DNA of 64,000 nt from Tenrec ecaudatus. Lineage: Eukaryota; Chordata; Mammalia; Afrosoricida; Tenrecidae. The notes beneath the pieces are model-generated. The model was not told the DNA's origin. It ran no database searches and saw only the letters and a list, made by a program, of their open reading frames with translations. The position numbers and the translations under genes are program-made. The DNA is taken from positions 10,598,584 to 10,662,583 of the forward strand of contig NC_134537.1 of NCBI RefSeq assembly GCF_050624435.1, read 5' to 3'. Each line of letters starts with the position of its first letter. Positions within the stretch are counted from its first letter, which is position 1. Positions 44,791-56,814 of the stretch are shown here, piece after piece.

Positions 44791-46136
44791 TTCAGCAAGT
44801 GCCCGTGAGCTTCGCAGCAGGCCGGAAACACTGAGAGACAGTGCAAAGTCATATGTTCTCACGGGGGCAGCTGTAATTACGGTCTGGGCTTTTGGGTGAT
44901 GGTATGGAGTGGAGCACCTCTCCAGCCTGCCCTGTGCGTGTGCTGTGGGTCAGGGATGACCTGTTCTGTTAAGCAACTCCGATTTTTAGGATTATTAGTT
45001 ACTCTGGCATAGTGGAACCTTGTTGGACTAATGGGAGATTCTCACAGAACATCGCGACACCCTTCAATGCTACAAGATTCATTTCCACCCAGCTTCTCCT
45101 TAGCTTGATATAAATTACAGAAAAATAAAGTTAGAACAAAAATGGGGTCTTTGCTTTGTTCACGCCTATATGTCAAGTATCTATAGCAATGGCTGAGATA
45201 AAGTAGCTGTCAATAACTTTCTATGATATGGGTACATCATAATAGAGTCGATAAGAATATGGTGGTGCTCCAAAGGTAAGACGACTCCGGTCAATAAAGG
45301 TCTTAAAATAGCTCTGCTGGGTTTGGGCACCATCAGGGACATGGCATGTGGGTGAGAGGGAACTCTGATTCTTTGTGGCCCCATCCTAAAGTAAGCTGAT
45401 AGTAAGAAGGAGATACAGTGTGTAGGTGAATGAATGGCATTTCATTGTCAAGATTTCATGTGCTGGCATTTTAAAGTCCTGCTGGGCTCTACTGTCCTTT
45501 ATAGGGAAGAGGACAGACCAAGTGATTAAGCCTTGAATAATGGAATCATTTGAACATCACTCCTGAGCAAAGCTAGCAATGGCGTTCCTATCTGAAATGT
45601 TTGGTAAGAAAGGGATATGTGGAGTGCTAACCTGCACTTTCACTTTTGAAACTTTAGTTTTAATTGTGAGATATTATCCTGATTTCAAATATAGAAATGC
45701 TAATTAAGACCGTCTAAAACCATCAGTGTCAAATGACATCGGTAATTACACTGACAGCCAGAGAAATTCGCATGAACTCAATACCAAAAATAAATCACAC
45801 CACGAATAAAAGGAGTCAAAGAGAACAGGCAGTGGAACTAAAGAAGGCAATCTATTTGGACTGGTCTCAGCTCATTTGTATCTCCAAGTAGAGCCCTGCC
45901 TCAATTTGCAAATCTAAAGGGAAAGAATAAGATGATGGATGGTTCAGGGGGAAGGCATTTGTTGGCTTTGGAAAAACCAGTGAGAATATGAGATTTGGGG
46001 AAAATTTTAGTATTTCACTCTATACTCATATAACAAAGAATGTTGTAACCACCCTCAGATGCTGGCTCTGTGTTAAAATGCCGTCTCATATTTTATTAGC
46101 TAACTGTTATTTGTGTTGGTGAACTGACAATACACA
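44791..46136. other. Intergenic, no gene seen
   Basis: 1.3 kb with low repeat content and no supportable open frame. Confidence 0.4.
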
Positions 46137-46180
46137 TCATTTATCCATCTTAAAAAATTTTTTTTTCATTTATCCATCTT
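46137..46180. repeat. 15-bp direct repeat around A6T8
   Basis: TCATTTATCCATCTT occurs at 46137-46151 and 46166-46180, separated only by six A and eight T. It resembles a target duplication with almost no insert. Confidence 0.8.
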
Positions 46181-47164
46181 TCTACTAGTTTATTTATCTT
46201 AAATGTTTCTTTTAAAAAGTGCAAAAGATTACAAGTCAGTCTGTGTCAAGAGACTATCTGTCGGGGTCGGGGTCTGGACTTGATCATTCCAGGCTGCTAC
46301 AGGGTTTACAGAGAGCCATGGGCAACCGAAGATGGAACAACTGTTATTCTTGATCACTGCGGTGTGGGGCGCCCAGCCCAGGACTTTAAAGTCAGGGCTC
46401 AACTTTTTAGTATCTACATGGGTGCCAAGAACCACAAGGAAAAGCACTTAGCTTAGGATGAGCTGTCGAGCTATCAGCAGAAGGAGCCTGCTGCTCCAGC
46501 AAGCTCCCAGGACGCACCATGCCTATGCAGATCCACTTGGAGGCACAGTGGAGGGGTGGGGCCTCCCTGCCGAGGTCTGTAGGAACACTCCCCTCCCCCA
46601 GCTTGCGACTCTGGACCCAGCAGGTGGAGCAGGACTGGGGCAAAGCATACTTCTAGAGGTGCCCCTGTGGACATTGGTAAGAGGACCTCCCCACCTCCTC
46701 CGCTGGCAGCAGCGACCAGCATAAGGGCTCTAACCAGTGACCAGTGGGAGCTGCCTGCCACTCCTCTGATGGTTCCACTTCCCTCCCCTGCCACCCATTG
46801 TGTGTCATGAAAATCAAGAGTTAGCAGTGACAGCAGAGGATGCAGCTGCGGCACCGAGATGTGCTTGACCTGGCGCAGGGCAACCCTAACCAGGAGGGAG
46901 ATGACAAAGTTCAATGTTGGGACCACAAGACCCTGGGCCTGCTCTCTCCTGGGAGCTTTTCCCTTGACGCCGCCCTGCTTGCCCAGCAGGGCTCCTTAGC
47001 ATTTCCTGATGCCTGCTCAGCCCTGAAGCTCTCAGCCTCTCAATTCCTGCTTCATGATGGGGCCTCTGGGAAGCAAGTTATATAAATAGACAGGCCTGCT
47101 CCAAACACAAACTGTTTTCAAAAGGTCCACGGTAGAAAGCAAGTCTAGCTATAACAGTGTGCCA
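46181..47164. other. GC-richer intergenic block, no recognised gene
   Basis: Open for 150 codons on minus (46474-46926), with overlapping plus-strand frames (46458-46724, 46840-47085). I recognise no domain, start context or splice structure. It could be a decayed retrocopy or unique DNA. Confidence 0.35.
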
Positions 47165-47430
47165 GAGCTGTGGTGTTGTAGTGGTTATGTGTTGAGCTGT
47201 AATGTGCATAGTCAGCAGTTCTAAACCACCAGCAGCCCCTTTAGAGAAAGCGTGGGTTTTCTACTCCTGTAAACAGTTACAGTCTTGGGCACCCCAGTGG
47301 GTTGCTATGAGTCAGCATTGACTCGATGGCAGTGAGAAAGAGTTACAGCCTCAAATCCCCCTGGGGCAAATCTAGTCCATCCTACAGGGTTGCCATAAGT
47401 CATAAACGGCTCAATGGCACTGAGTCACGG
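47165..47430 (+). repeat. AfroSINE and a second 3' fragment
   Basis: 47165-47335 is a diverged full copy ('GTTGTAGTGGTTATGTGTTG', 'CAGCAGTTCTAAACCACCAGC', 'GGTTGCTATGAGTCAGCATTGACTCGATGGCAG'). 47345-47430 is another tail ('CATCCTACAGGGTTGCCATAAGTCATAAACGGCTCAATGGCAC'). Confidence 0.8.
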
Positions 47431-49067
47431 CATGCTATAGTTTCCTTGTTCCTTGTTAAGATGGGGATGCTGTTTACAATGGTCTCCTGGAATTTTTAAG
47501 ATTTTTAAAGGTGTTTACTATCTCTGACTCTTTTTTGATGAGTAAAATGTCAACTGATTCAACATACAATGGCAGGTGTCCATTTCTCCCATCAACCGAT
47601 GCTGCACACTGCAGGTTCCATCGCGGCCCCTCTAGCTGTAATACCCATCCACGTCGCAGGTGTGAGACCCTGTGGGCTGAATGCTCTCTTCCAGGACATT
47701 TCAGTCCTGGGCTTCCTTCCCTTTACCCCGAGTGACACTCCTGAAATTCCATTGTACTCTCTTTATAGAAAACATAAGCATGTGCTCACTTGTTTGTTTA
47801 ACCGTTTGTGTGTGTGTGTGTGTGTTAGAGCAGACCAATTTTCTCCCACCCCTTGCAATATTGGGATAAATTGTGGGGTGTAGTGAAAATTAAAACGGGT
47901 CTAGTATGTGGAGAAACTCAAGGAGAGTTGGTCCACATAGCTGTCCTGCTTTCTTCCCCCAAGTATGACAAGGAGTGTTTGTGACAAGAGCATTGTCTGA
48001 AGGAGTCCCTCATCCTACCCAGACTCAGATTTATCATCTTGCTTTGTTGTGACCAAAACATTCAACAGCTTCGTCCCAGGAGCATACAGACAGGTTTTGT
48101 GAGGATCTCCTAGAAGCAGTGTGGGCTCCAGGAATCTGGTTTTGAGGATTCATTTGGTACCTGGTCATAGTGATCAACTTCTGAGGAATAAGCCATTGGA
48201 AACCCGACAGAGCACAAATCTACTCTGACACACATGGGATTAGTGTGAGTTTGTTTTTAGTGTCTGGGGGTTTCTGTGCTGCAGGATGATTGATGAGTTT
48301 TCTGTTTTCCTTGCTCACAGAAGTGTTTCGTGTTCCCACAGAGATTTTCAGATAAACATGGTGATACCTGGACTGAGCGTGGAAGGGGAGGAAGGGATGG
48401 GAGAATTGATGGAAATCCAGTTGGATTTAATGAACTGACCTTTCCCCAAGACTCCAAGTCATCTCTGTTGCTGCAGGCCTTGAGGAGATTGGGAATGAGG
48501 CTTGATGATGAAAATAGGAATCAATGGAGAGTCTGCTTCCTGGGTGGTTAGAACTCCCATTGGCTCCCCGAGCTCACACAGCCATGCCACAGGAGGAAAA
48601 AAGGTGTGTTCTCTGGAGAAACTAGACCCCCAAAGGATTCTGATGTGGGGAAACTGCAGTGGAGGGAATGGGAAGCCCCAGGCTAAAGACTGGAAAACAG
48701 AGGGATTCGATTCTACAGATTGAACCAGGGGACTGAGAAAAGTGGGGTGGCATCAGACCTCATCTAGTTTCACGAGGGGAAGAGAGAGAAACAAGATCAG
48801 CAAGGGCCCGGAGCTGATTGACAGGCGGTAAAGGTCAGACATGCCTCTTCTCTCCAGTCTTTCAAAGAAATTCTGAGACCAGCCTCACGCTTACAGCACT
48901 GCATGTCTCTTCTGGGTTTGATAACTCACTGCAACAACCATGCAGAACTCAGAAACAATACTCATCGTGATGGCGCTTCTCTTGGGAAGTAACAGGATGC
49001 AATGCAAGATCAGGGTCGACTCGGAAGTACCAGAACGACTCAGTACACAATTCTTCAATTAGTACAG
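47431..49067. other. Intergenic, nothing recognised
   Basis: 1.6 kb without a clear gene or family repeat, apart from a (GT)n tract at about 47806-47826. Confidence 0.4.
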
Positions 49068-49581
49068 TGTGCTAGTCCGGGTGGACTAGAGAAACAAACT
49101 CATAGACAATCACATATGTATAAGAAAGAGCTTGCTATACAAGAGCAATTGAACATTGAGAAAACATCTCAACCCAGGCCAGATCAAGTCCATAGTCTGA
49201 TATTAGCCCATATGTCTGATACCAATCTATAAAGTCCTCTTCAGGCTCACGAAACACATGCAATGATGCTGAATAGAGGGAGATCACAGGCCAGTGGGTG
49301 GATAGTCTTGTAGGTCCAGTGATGGTGGAAGCATCTCAGTGCTGGTGTGGGTCTCCATGTGGCTCCTCCAGCTCCAGGGCTCTCTGCCCTCAGCACAGCC
49401 CCATGTGTCTTGTCAGTAGAGAGTCTCTCAGGGAGCGAGCATGTGTCCCGCCTCCAGCAAGCCATTTGTCTCTTTAGCGCCTCCAAATGAGGTCATCAGG
49501 TTATGACCTGATTAACAGGCTAACTTCCACCCCTTCACTCTTAAGTCTCAAACTGACCACAGGTTATCTACCTACTACACA
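49068..49581 (-). repeat. Solo LTR, ERV-L-like family
   Basis: Antisense, about 514 bp, beginning 'TGTGCTAGTCCGGGTGGACTAGAG'. Contains 'GATCACAGGCCAGTGGGTGG' and 'GGTCATCAGGTTATGACCTGATTAACAGGC'. Right end diverged ('CTACCTACTACACA'). Confidence 0.85.
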
Positions 49582-50439
49582 TAGCTTCTTCTCAGCTTCT
49601 GCTGCTTGTCTCACTCTTGGCCTGGCCTCTGCACTGCTCAGGTAAATGCTTTCAAACTCTAGCTCTACAGAGAACTGCTCCGTGGCCCCTCACTCAACCA
49701 GCAAGCTTCCTGCCCCAAGGCACTTGGTTTTCGTGAACCCTGGACCAGGAAGTCCATGGCAGCCCCCTCATGCTGGTCTTCCCATCCTGTTTCTGCCATT
49801 TCTCTGCCACAGCTATGGCCAGGTCTCGTGTCATCTCCAGTGTTACAGCTCTGTCTCCTGAGTCTAGAAGACTCTCCCTGAGGAGACCCTGAGTCTAAAG
49901 GACATGTTCCACTCCTGGATCTCTTGATAGTCTTGAGTTCCCCTCTTTCGACTTCTGGGATCGGTTCTCTCTAAACCTAGTGGGATGGCAAAACTGACCA
50001 ATCCCACGGTTAGGGTTTCATATCCCTTATCTGCGTGGTCCTACCCCGACAAAACTCCACACAATGGTACCCGCATTATTAGCAGCTTGTCCAATCCTTT
50101 TTTTGGGGGCCACACATTGGCCATAGCCAGCCCCAATCATTTTGTGGAAGTCACAAAACCAGGATGAAAAGGGTCGTATTAAAATAAGCCACTACACTGC
50201 AGGGACTCTTAGCCCTTTCTCTCTATTTTTTCCATCCTGGCCTCTGAGTGCTCAAAAGCCTCTTTTACATTCTCCCCACACCATCCATGCCATGTGGCAC
50301 CCAGGAAGTGACGGGCAGATCCATGATGATGGCTCCTGAGATAAGAACCTGAGTGTTTTTCCAGGAAAAACACTCATCTCTTTGGAGTGAAGCCCAGTGA
50401 TTGATAACTGTTTCCCTCGTACACGAAAATCCCAAAATT
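49582..50439. other. Intergenic, no gene seen
   Basis: Unassigned. A 'CAGGAAAAACACTC'/'GAGTGTTTTTCC' hairpin occurs at 50352-50373. Confidence 0.35.
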
Positions 50440-50620
50440 AAAAGAACTCAAATCCATGCTATCGAGTCCTATGGAGACACCCTATAGGTCAGAGTAGAAT
50501 TGAGCTCCACAGAGTTTCCTTGGCTGTAATCTTTATGGAGGAAGATCATCAGGCCTTTCTTCCTCAGTACTCATGGGTGGCTTCCAACCATCAAAATATC
50601 CATGACTGTCTGGTGTTACC
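50440..50620 (-). repeat. AfroSINE, variant type
   Basis: Antisense: 'AACTCAAATCCATGCTATCGAGTCC', 'CCTATAGGTCAGAGTAGAATTGAGCTCC', 'GAAGATCATCAGGCCTTTCTTCC', 'GGGTGGCTTCCAACCATC'. Confidence 0.75.
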
Positions 50621-51389
50621 TGCCATTGAGGCAATTCCAACTGATGGCGAACCCACATGCTGTCAAGCTTAACCATTTGTGCTTCCCAGAGACCTTCATT
50701 CCTCACACACAGAAATCTTAAAAATGAACTCAGAGCCAAGACTGAGCAGCAGAAAGTCGCCATCATGAACGATACAGGGATAGAAAACAACAACAAAAGC
50801 AGTGGCAAATTGAATTCCCAGAAAATTAAGACAACGAGAGAAGCAGCGGATTAAACAACTAACCAATAACAATCATTAGCATTCCCCAGGGAGATGAGAA
50901 GATTCTATATCCATTTAGCAAGAAAGACAGGTGATGGCGTGGGAACCATGAGAAGGCATGAAATGCTGTGGGGCATTAGAAACATGACAGCGGAAATGAA
51001 TAAGCCAGTAGATGGTTTAGAAGATAAAGATGGTGAAATCTATTAGCATATATTATGAGAAGACAGAGATAGGAGATAAATGATTCTAAAAACTCGAGGG
51101 TCAATCTAGGAAGTATAGGAGCCAGAAAGAAATAGAAGACAGAACAAAGACAACAGAGATGAAAAACTAAAAAATTTCCCCCAAATGAGAGAAAATGAGT
51201 ATCCACACTGAAAGCTTTCAAATAAGTGTCCATCACAACCATTGAAGGCAAGGCCAATGAAGGTGTGTCATTGTGAAATTTTAAAACATTGATGATAGAA
51301 TATTAAATTTTCTAGAGAGAAAGCAAAAACTCAGTATCCTTACAAAGTAATGGAAACATAATGGATATCCGACTTCCTTGTGATTGATA
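50621..51389. other. Intergenic, no gene seen
   Basis: A-rich unassigned sequence, possibly diverged L1 interior. Confidence 0.3.
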
Positions 51390-52130
51390 AAGATGTAACA
51401 AAACATCTGCCACTTCAACATTCTTCACACATACAACCCAATGGCACTGTGCTTGTCCTGCTGTATAAACCAGCACCATTATGGTTCCCATTTTTCCATC
51501 ACCCTTAACAGAAGCTCAGTGTCTGCCCCATTCCCGCCCCCTTCTTGCCTGCTCCCATTAACTTCTAATAAATTTTGGTCTCTACACAATTGCCTAGTCT
51601 AGAGATGTCATCGAGATGGGATCGTACATTAGTTTTCCTTTTGTGTCTGACTTCGTTCACTCAGCATGTTTTCTAGGTTCGTTCATGTTGGAGTGTGCAT
51701 CGCGACCTCCTTCCTCTTTCGAGCTGAGTGGGACTCTATTTTATGTGGCACATTTTGTTCATCCATCTGACTGTGGAGGGGCGTTTGAGTTGTCTCCACG
51801 TATCGGTTTTATTATTAATAGTGCTGCACTGAATACTGGTGTCCTTGTATCTGTGCTTTTGCTTTCAGTTATTTGCATGGGAGTTGGAATTGCTGGGTCA
51901 TATGTTAATTGTATGTTTAACTTTTTGAGGCACCACCAGAAAGTTTTCCAGCTTGGCCGTTCCATTTTACATTCCCACCAGCAATATATGAGAGTTCCTG
52001 TCCTCCACACCTAGGCCAACACTTTCCAATTTTCTGATTTATTGATCATAGCCTTTTTAGTGGGTGTGAAGTGATATCTCATTGTGGTTTTGATTTGCAG
52101 TTCCTTAATGTCTAATGAGACATCAAACTT
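51390..52130 (-). pseudogene. Ancient L1: ORF2 C-terminus and 3'UTR, antisense
   Basis: Minus-strand reading at 51759-52010 keeps the ORF2 C-terminal pattern 'YCWWECKMERPSWKTFW' and 'LKKLNIQLTYDPAIPTP'. To the left (3' on minus) is the old L1 3'UTR. Old mammalian L1 subfamily, distinct from the afrotherian 3'UTR type that follows it. Confidence 0.85.
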
Positions 52131-52965
52131 GAATATTAGAAGAAGGTGAAATGACGCTTAAACATTCTGGGGAATTCAACATGATCACTGAAGACAAAAT
52201 GAGTGCATAAGCAAATGTGGTGAAGAAAGTTGAGGGTGCCTGTCCATCAAAAGATAGAATGTCTAGAGTCTTAAAGGCTTGAAGATACACAAGCAGTCAT
52301 CTAGCTGAGAAGCAACAAAGCCCACATGGAAGAAGCATACCAGCCTGTGTGGTCATGAGGTATTGATGGGATCAGGTATCAGACATCAAGGAGCCAGAAC
52401 AAAAGATTATATTGATGTGAATGAGGGGGAGGGCATAGTGGAGACCCAAAGTTCATCTGTAGACAATTGGACAACATCCCCTTACAGTAGGGTCAAAAGG
52501 AAGAGACAAGCCTGTCAGGGTGCATTGTAGCACCGACAAAACCTACAACTTTCCTCTAGGTCTTTAATGCTTCCTGCCCACCACTATCATGACTTCAATT
52601 CTACCTTATAAATCTGGCTAGACCAGAGCATGTACATGGGTACAGATAAGAGCTGGAAACACAGGGAATCCAGGACAGATAAATCCCTCAGGACCAATAA
52701 TGAGAGTAGCGATACCAGGAGGATAAGGGGGGAGAAAGGGGAAACTGATCACAATGATTGAAGTATAACCCCCTCCCTGAGGTACCAACAACAGAAAAGT
52801 GGGTAAAGGGAGACATCAGTTCATGTTAGACATGAAAAAAAAATATCAAGTGTTCATGGCGGTGGGGGAGGCAGCATGAGTGGATACCATGGGCTCAAGT
52901 AGAAAGAAAATGTTTTGAAAATGATGATGGCAACAAATGTGCTTGACACAGTGGGTTGATGTAAG
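52131..52965 (+). mobile_element. L1 3'UTR copy, interrupted at its right end
   Basis: Long sense copy: 'GAGTCTTAAAGGCTTGAAGATACACAAGCAGTCATCTAGC', 'CCACATGGAAGAAGCATACCAGCC', 'GGAATCCAGGACAGATAAATCC', up to 'CAACAAATGTGCTTGACACAGTGG'. The expected last ~50 bp ('TATGGATTATGATAAGAGCTGTAAGAGCCCCCAATAAAATGAT') are found only after 53810, so later DNA was inserted here. Confidence 0.85.
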
Positions 52966-53282
52966 TGGGCAATATACCCACATTGGATACCCAAAATTGG
53001 GGAGATAAAAGCATGAAGTGATTGGCTTACAAGCTTTCATAGGTGGGGAGTATATTCATAGGATTATAGATCAAGGTGTAGGTGCTACCTAACTGCAGTT
53101 GTTAGGCATAGGATATTTTCGCTTTGTTCACTTATGAAATGTTATGTTACAATGAAGGTGGCATATGTTGAATTGTGTGCATTTTAGTTTTATCCTATTA
53201 GGTACAGACATGATTTTATGATTGTTTGAAAATTACATATGATTACAGTTACGTGAAAGTGTCAAATTGACAAGGGGTGGTC
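52966..53282. other. Unassigned segment between L1 and LTR, possible ERV interior
   Basis: About 317 bp inside the split L1 3'UTR and directly left of an LTR. Its last bases, 'GACAAGGGGTGGTC', are purine-rich just before the TGTGG LTR start, as a polypurine tract would be. No coding similarity seen. Confidence 0.35.
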
Positions 53283-53810
53283 TGTGGTAGTTACATAATT
53301 GTCAATTTGAGAGGATTAAGAGTGAAGGGGTGGAGTCTAGTCTCTCAATCGGATCATAGCTAATGAGGCCTTCTGTGTGGGCATGGCCTTCTGAGAATTC
53401 TGGGAAACCTGGTATTTCCTCCTTGGAGGTGCGAGACTCTCTACTTACACCCTGGCAGATATTTGCAGAAGACAAACCACATGGATGCCAACCAGACCTC
53501 AGAAGCCAGAGAAGCCACAGAGAGATCCCTGCCAGCACTGAGGTGCTTACAATGCCACTGGATCCAAAGACTTTCTACCCACTGGCTTGTGACTGTCCTG
53601 CATTTGGTTTCATTGTATGTGTTTCATGTGTCTGAAGAGGACTTTATAGATTGGTATAGACATATGGGCTAATATCGGGCTTGTCACCTTGGACTGGACT
53701 GGGTTGGGATGTTTTCTCAATGTTCAATTCCTCTTGTATATAAACCTCTCCCTTATATATATATGTGTGTGTTTATGAATTTGTTTCTCTAGTCAACCCA
53801 GACTAACACA
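53283..53810 (+). repeat. LTR, full length, inside L1 3'UTR
   Basis: 528 bp from 'TGTGGTAGTTACATAATTGTCAATTTG' to 'CAACCCAGACTAACACA'. The right flank resumes the L1 3'UTR at once ('TATGGATTATGATAAGAGC'). No 5-bp duplication with its immediate left flank (TGGTC versus TATGG), as expected if this is a 3' LTR with interior sequence on its left. Confidence 0.9.
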
Positions 53811-53865
53811 TATGGATTATGATAAGAGCTGTAAGAGCCCCCAATAAAATGATATTTTTAAAATC
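53811..53865 (+). mobile_element. L1 3'UTR terminal piece
   Basis: 'TATGGATTATGATAAGAGCTGTAAGAGCCCCCAATAAAATGATA', with poly(A) signal AATAAA. It completes the copy starting at 52131. Confidence 0.9.
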
Positions 53866-53964
53866 TGGGGAATTAAAAAAAAGTTTGTGGAGGATTATCC
53901 TTTCCATGACCAAATAAAATGCTGCTGCTGATGAATACTAATTCTCATATAGAGACAATGGCTA

Positions 53965-54115
53965 ATATTTATTGCTGGGAACTGGGCTTCATTTGTCATA
54001 TTGATCTTCTAATTTAACATTCACACTAATGTATAAGATAACCTTTACTAATACTTTCATTTCACACATGAGGACATTAATCTATGATGAGATTAAGTAA
54101 CTTGAAAGAAGCCAT
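53965..54115 (+). repeat. MIR
   Basis: 'ATATTTATTGCTGGGAACTGGGC', 'CACACTAATGTATAAGATAACC', 'TTTCATTTCACACATGAGGACATTAATC', 'GATTAAGTAACTTGAAAGAAGCCATACAAC' follow MIR order. Confidence 0.75.
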
Positions 54116-55257
54116 ACAACAAATACATTTTGGAGGCAAAATGAGAAAACTGGAAACAAAATGAAATACCTAAATTATCCAATGAGGTGTTACCATGATG
54201 CATCATATACAGGATAAGAGAGGGAGGCAAGAAAGACGAGAATTAGAAGGAGAGCATCTTGCAGAGACCTGTAAGAAGCAAAGAGGTACCCATCAAAAAT
54301 GGAAAGAGAACACACTTTTGCGGCAATGTTAATTATTAGCTTCGTTTCATCTCCGTGTTCCTTAGATAAGCCTATCGCAAAGTCTTTGATATCAGAGACC
54401 ACAGCTTACATTTTATATCTACTGTGCTACTAGGTGCATAAGTAAATGCTTGTCTGTAAATTCAGCAAATTTGTGGAATGCAAATGTGTTCTTGTGGTAA
54501 ATGAAGTGTCGTTTACCTCTTGAGCACCACTTGCCTGTGAAGGAGAGAGGGAGTTCAAGTGGAGAACATCTGGGATATTTCCGTTTTCCTGGAGTAGTGG
54601 ACATAGACCTTGAAGCAATACATTCAAATTTACTTTTTCTCCAAGTAGTAACCGAGTTGGTAACAGAGTTGAGCAATGTTTGACTTAAAGAGACTTTTTG
54701 GTAGGGACTAGGTCACTTTGCATGGCTCACCCTGTGGTTGGGATGGATAATCTCATGGTAGCCAGAATGAAAAAAAATATTTGGGGGGAGGGTGGGGATG
54801 GGATGCATTGGAATATTTGGAAAAATTGTTACTAGACCTGCAAAAGACTTTTTGGGGTTGTTTGAGCAAATCAAGGCTGAGGAAGAGTAGAGCACTGTAG
54901 TAGGAAATACACAGATTATAGAACAGCTCGGTTCATCCATTCATGATACCTACACTGGTTGTTTGTCAAACCAAACAAACAACAACAAAAACATACACAA
55001 CACATAACTAAACTGCGATATACTCTAATACCATCCATAGAGATGGGAAAAAAGGAAGTAGGCGGTCATAGCGTGCAAGGACAACATTGGAAACTTCCAT
55101 CCATGGAAGGCAGGAGACAGGCTCTAAAATCAATGGGAAGAGCAAGAGTACAAAGAGAAACAAACAAAGCATCTGCAGAAGCTCAGCCGAGTGCTCCTGA
55201 GAAGTGAGGACAGGGAGGAGTTGTCTCGGGTGCGTTGGACACATTGTCTCATGTATT
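54116..55257. other. Intergenic, no gene seen
   Basis: 1.1 kb unassigned; small open frames only. Confidence 0.4.
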
Positions 55258-55445
55258 TGGGATCCATCACTGAAGAAGGACATCATGCTTGGTAGAGCAG
55301 AGGGTCATCCCAAAGGAAGAAAACCACAGCCACAGTGGTTGCAACAATGGGCTTCAACAGCCCCACAGAAATGGGCAGCTGTTCATTCTGTTACACAGGG
55401 GGGTTGGATTGGAGCTGACTCAATGACACCTAACGACAGCAGACT
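55258..55445 (+). mobile_element. RTE (BovB-related) 3' end
   Basis: 'GGGATCCATCACTGAAGAAGGACATCATGCTTGGTAGAGCAGAGGGTCA', 'CCACAGTGGTTGCAACAATGGGCTTCAAC', 'GGAGCTGACTCAATGACACCTAACGACAGC'. Sense 3' end as at 24685. Confidence 0.85.
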
Positions 55446-55455
55446 TCAGCAATCC

Positions 55456-55470
55456 GGGGGGGGGGGGGGG
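55456..55470. repeat. Poly-G run
   Basis: Fifteen consecutive G directly after the RTE tail; length-unstable and able to stack as a quadruplex. Confidence 0.95.
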
Positions 55471-55624
55471 TTTGGCATGAGAAAAGGGCACTGAAATGGT
55501 GGAATTACAGTTTCATGCTGCGGAAGAAAGACTGGGAAGTAAGATGGTGGAAGATAAAGAACTGCCTTCGAAGACTAGTGACTTTCAAGTGATGTACCTG
55601 TATTATTTTATGATTTTCAAAAAT

Positions 55625-55720
55625 CCATCCTTCAAACTCACTGCCACCGAGAAGAGGCTGACTCACAGTGCTTCCGTATGTAGGGCAGAACTGCGGGCTT
55701 CCAAGACTGCAATTCTTTTT
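55625..55720 (-). repeat. AfroSINE fragment
   Basis: 'CAAACTCACTGCCACCGAGAAGAGGCTGACTC' and 'GTAGGGCAGAACTGCGGGCTTCCAAGACTGC' match the 3' third in antisense. Confidence 0.75.
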
Positions 55721-56740
55721 GTTTGTTTGTTTGCTTGTTTAGTGATCACCCCAGTGCTCATCCAACTGACTATTGGGTCTTCTCATTGAGAAACAAATCC
55801 GGCCACTTTTTATTTGGCAATCACTTCACACACACAAAAAATGGCAAGAATAGTACATAATTCCACACCTCTCTTTAATGTCACCTGTTTTAACACCGCA
55901 ACCTATTTTCTTTTGTGTCCCCCCTCCGCTCTTTTCCCATGTTCACATTCCTGAGAGATGTTCCAAGACCTCACAGGGCAGCGGATGTGATGTCTTCCGT
56001 GAGTCTACCTGGGCTTCCGCCAAGGATCCTCTCTCCCACCCCCCTATTAGCCATCCTTCTCTGGTGTCTGTATTGCTCGGAGCTCAGACTGCCAGAGGCT
56101 GAGTCGGCCTTCACTCAGAGCTCGTGGCCCTCTGTGTTTCCCATTAAATACTTGTCCGGGACACTCTCTGGGCCAGCTGCCAGGCATCACCGCTCTCTCT
56201 CCCCTGCCAAGCTGGCTCTCAGAACTTCACACTGTCCCCTGCCCAGTCGGTGCCTCGCAGTTCTGCATCCAACCCACGTCAGGTGCTCCTTTCCGCACCC
56301 GAGCTCAGGAGCCAGACCCAGGTAAGGGTGCGGTGCTGTGAAAAGATCACGCCCCCCCGCAGACCTGCCTTCCCGACAGACTGCCAGTATGCTGACCACC
56401 AGAGATGTACCCAACTTTGACCCCTTAAATGGTGAGTCCGAATCGACTCGATGGCACCGAGTTTTGTTTTAGAAAGAGAGGACGCTGACTTTGAGCCCAA
56501 TGTTCTGCCCTCAAACAAGAAGTAGACACCTCTCCTGGAGCTAATGGTGAGCTTGGCCAAAAAGTAAATTAGTAGAGACAAGATACAAGTTTGGGGCAGC
56601 ATCGCTTGCTAAAGAAGCATGGGGTGTTTCCTCCAGATCTTGCTGAGCACTTTCCCCCAGGACCCGAGGACACATTCTCAAATGTGATGTGCACTGGGTA
56701 GAGGAGACTGCAGTGGGGGCTGGGGAGACAGGAAGGCTTC
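55721..56740. other. Intergenic, no gene seen
   Basis: C/T-rich, with an open frame of 136 codons (plus, 55915-56325) that I do not recognise. A short AfroSINE tail ('GTGAGTCCGAATCGACTCGATGGCACCGAG') sits at about 56432-56461. Confidence 0.4.
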
Positions 56741-56814
56741 CCTATGGGATTGTAGCAGTGGGTATCCTATGGGATTGTAGAAGTGGGTATCCTATGGGAT
56801 TGCAGAAGTGGGTA
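56741..56814 (+). repeat. 25-bp minisatellite, three units
   Basis: Unit CCTATGGGATTGTAGCAGTG + GGTAT at 56741-56765, 56766-56790 and 56791-56814, differing by one or two bases. Confidence 0.95.

Noticed and set aside
51390..52965. Inverted L1 pair as a single twin-primed insertion
   Set aside because: The antisense part is an ancient mammalian L1 type and the sense part is the afrotherian 3'UTR type, so they are two separate elements.
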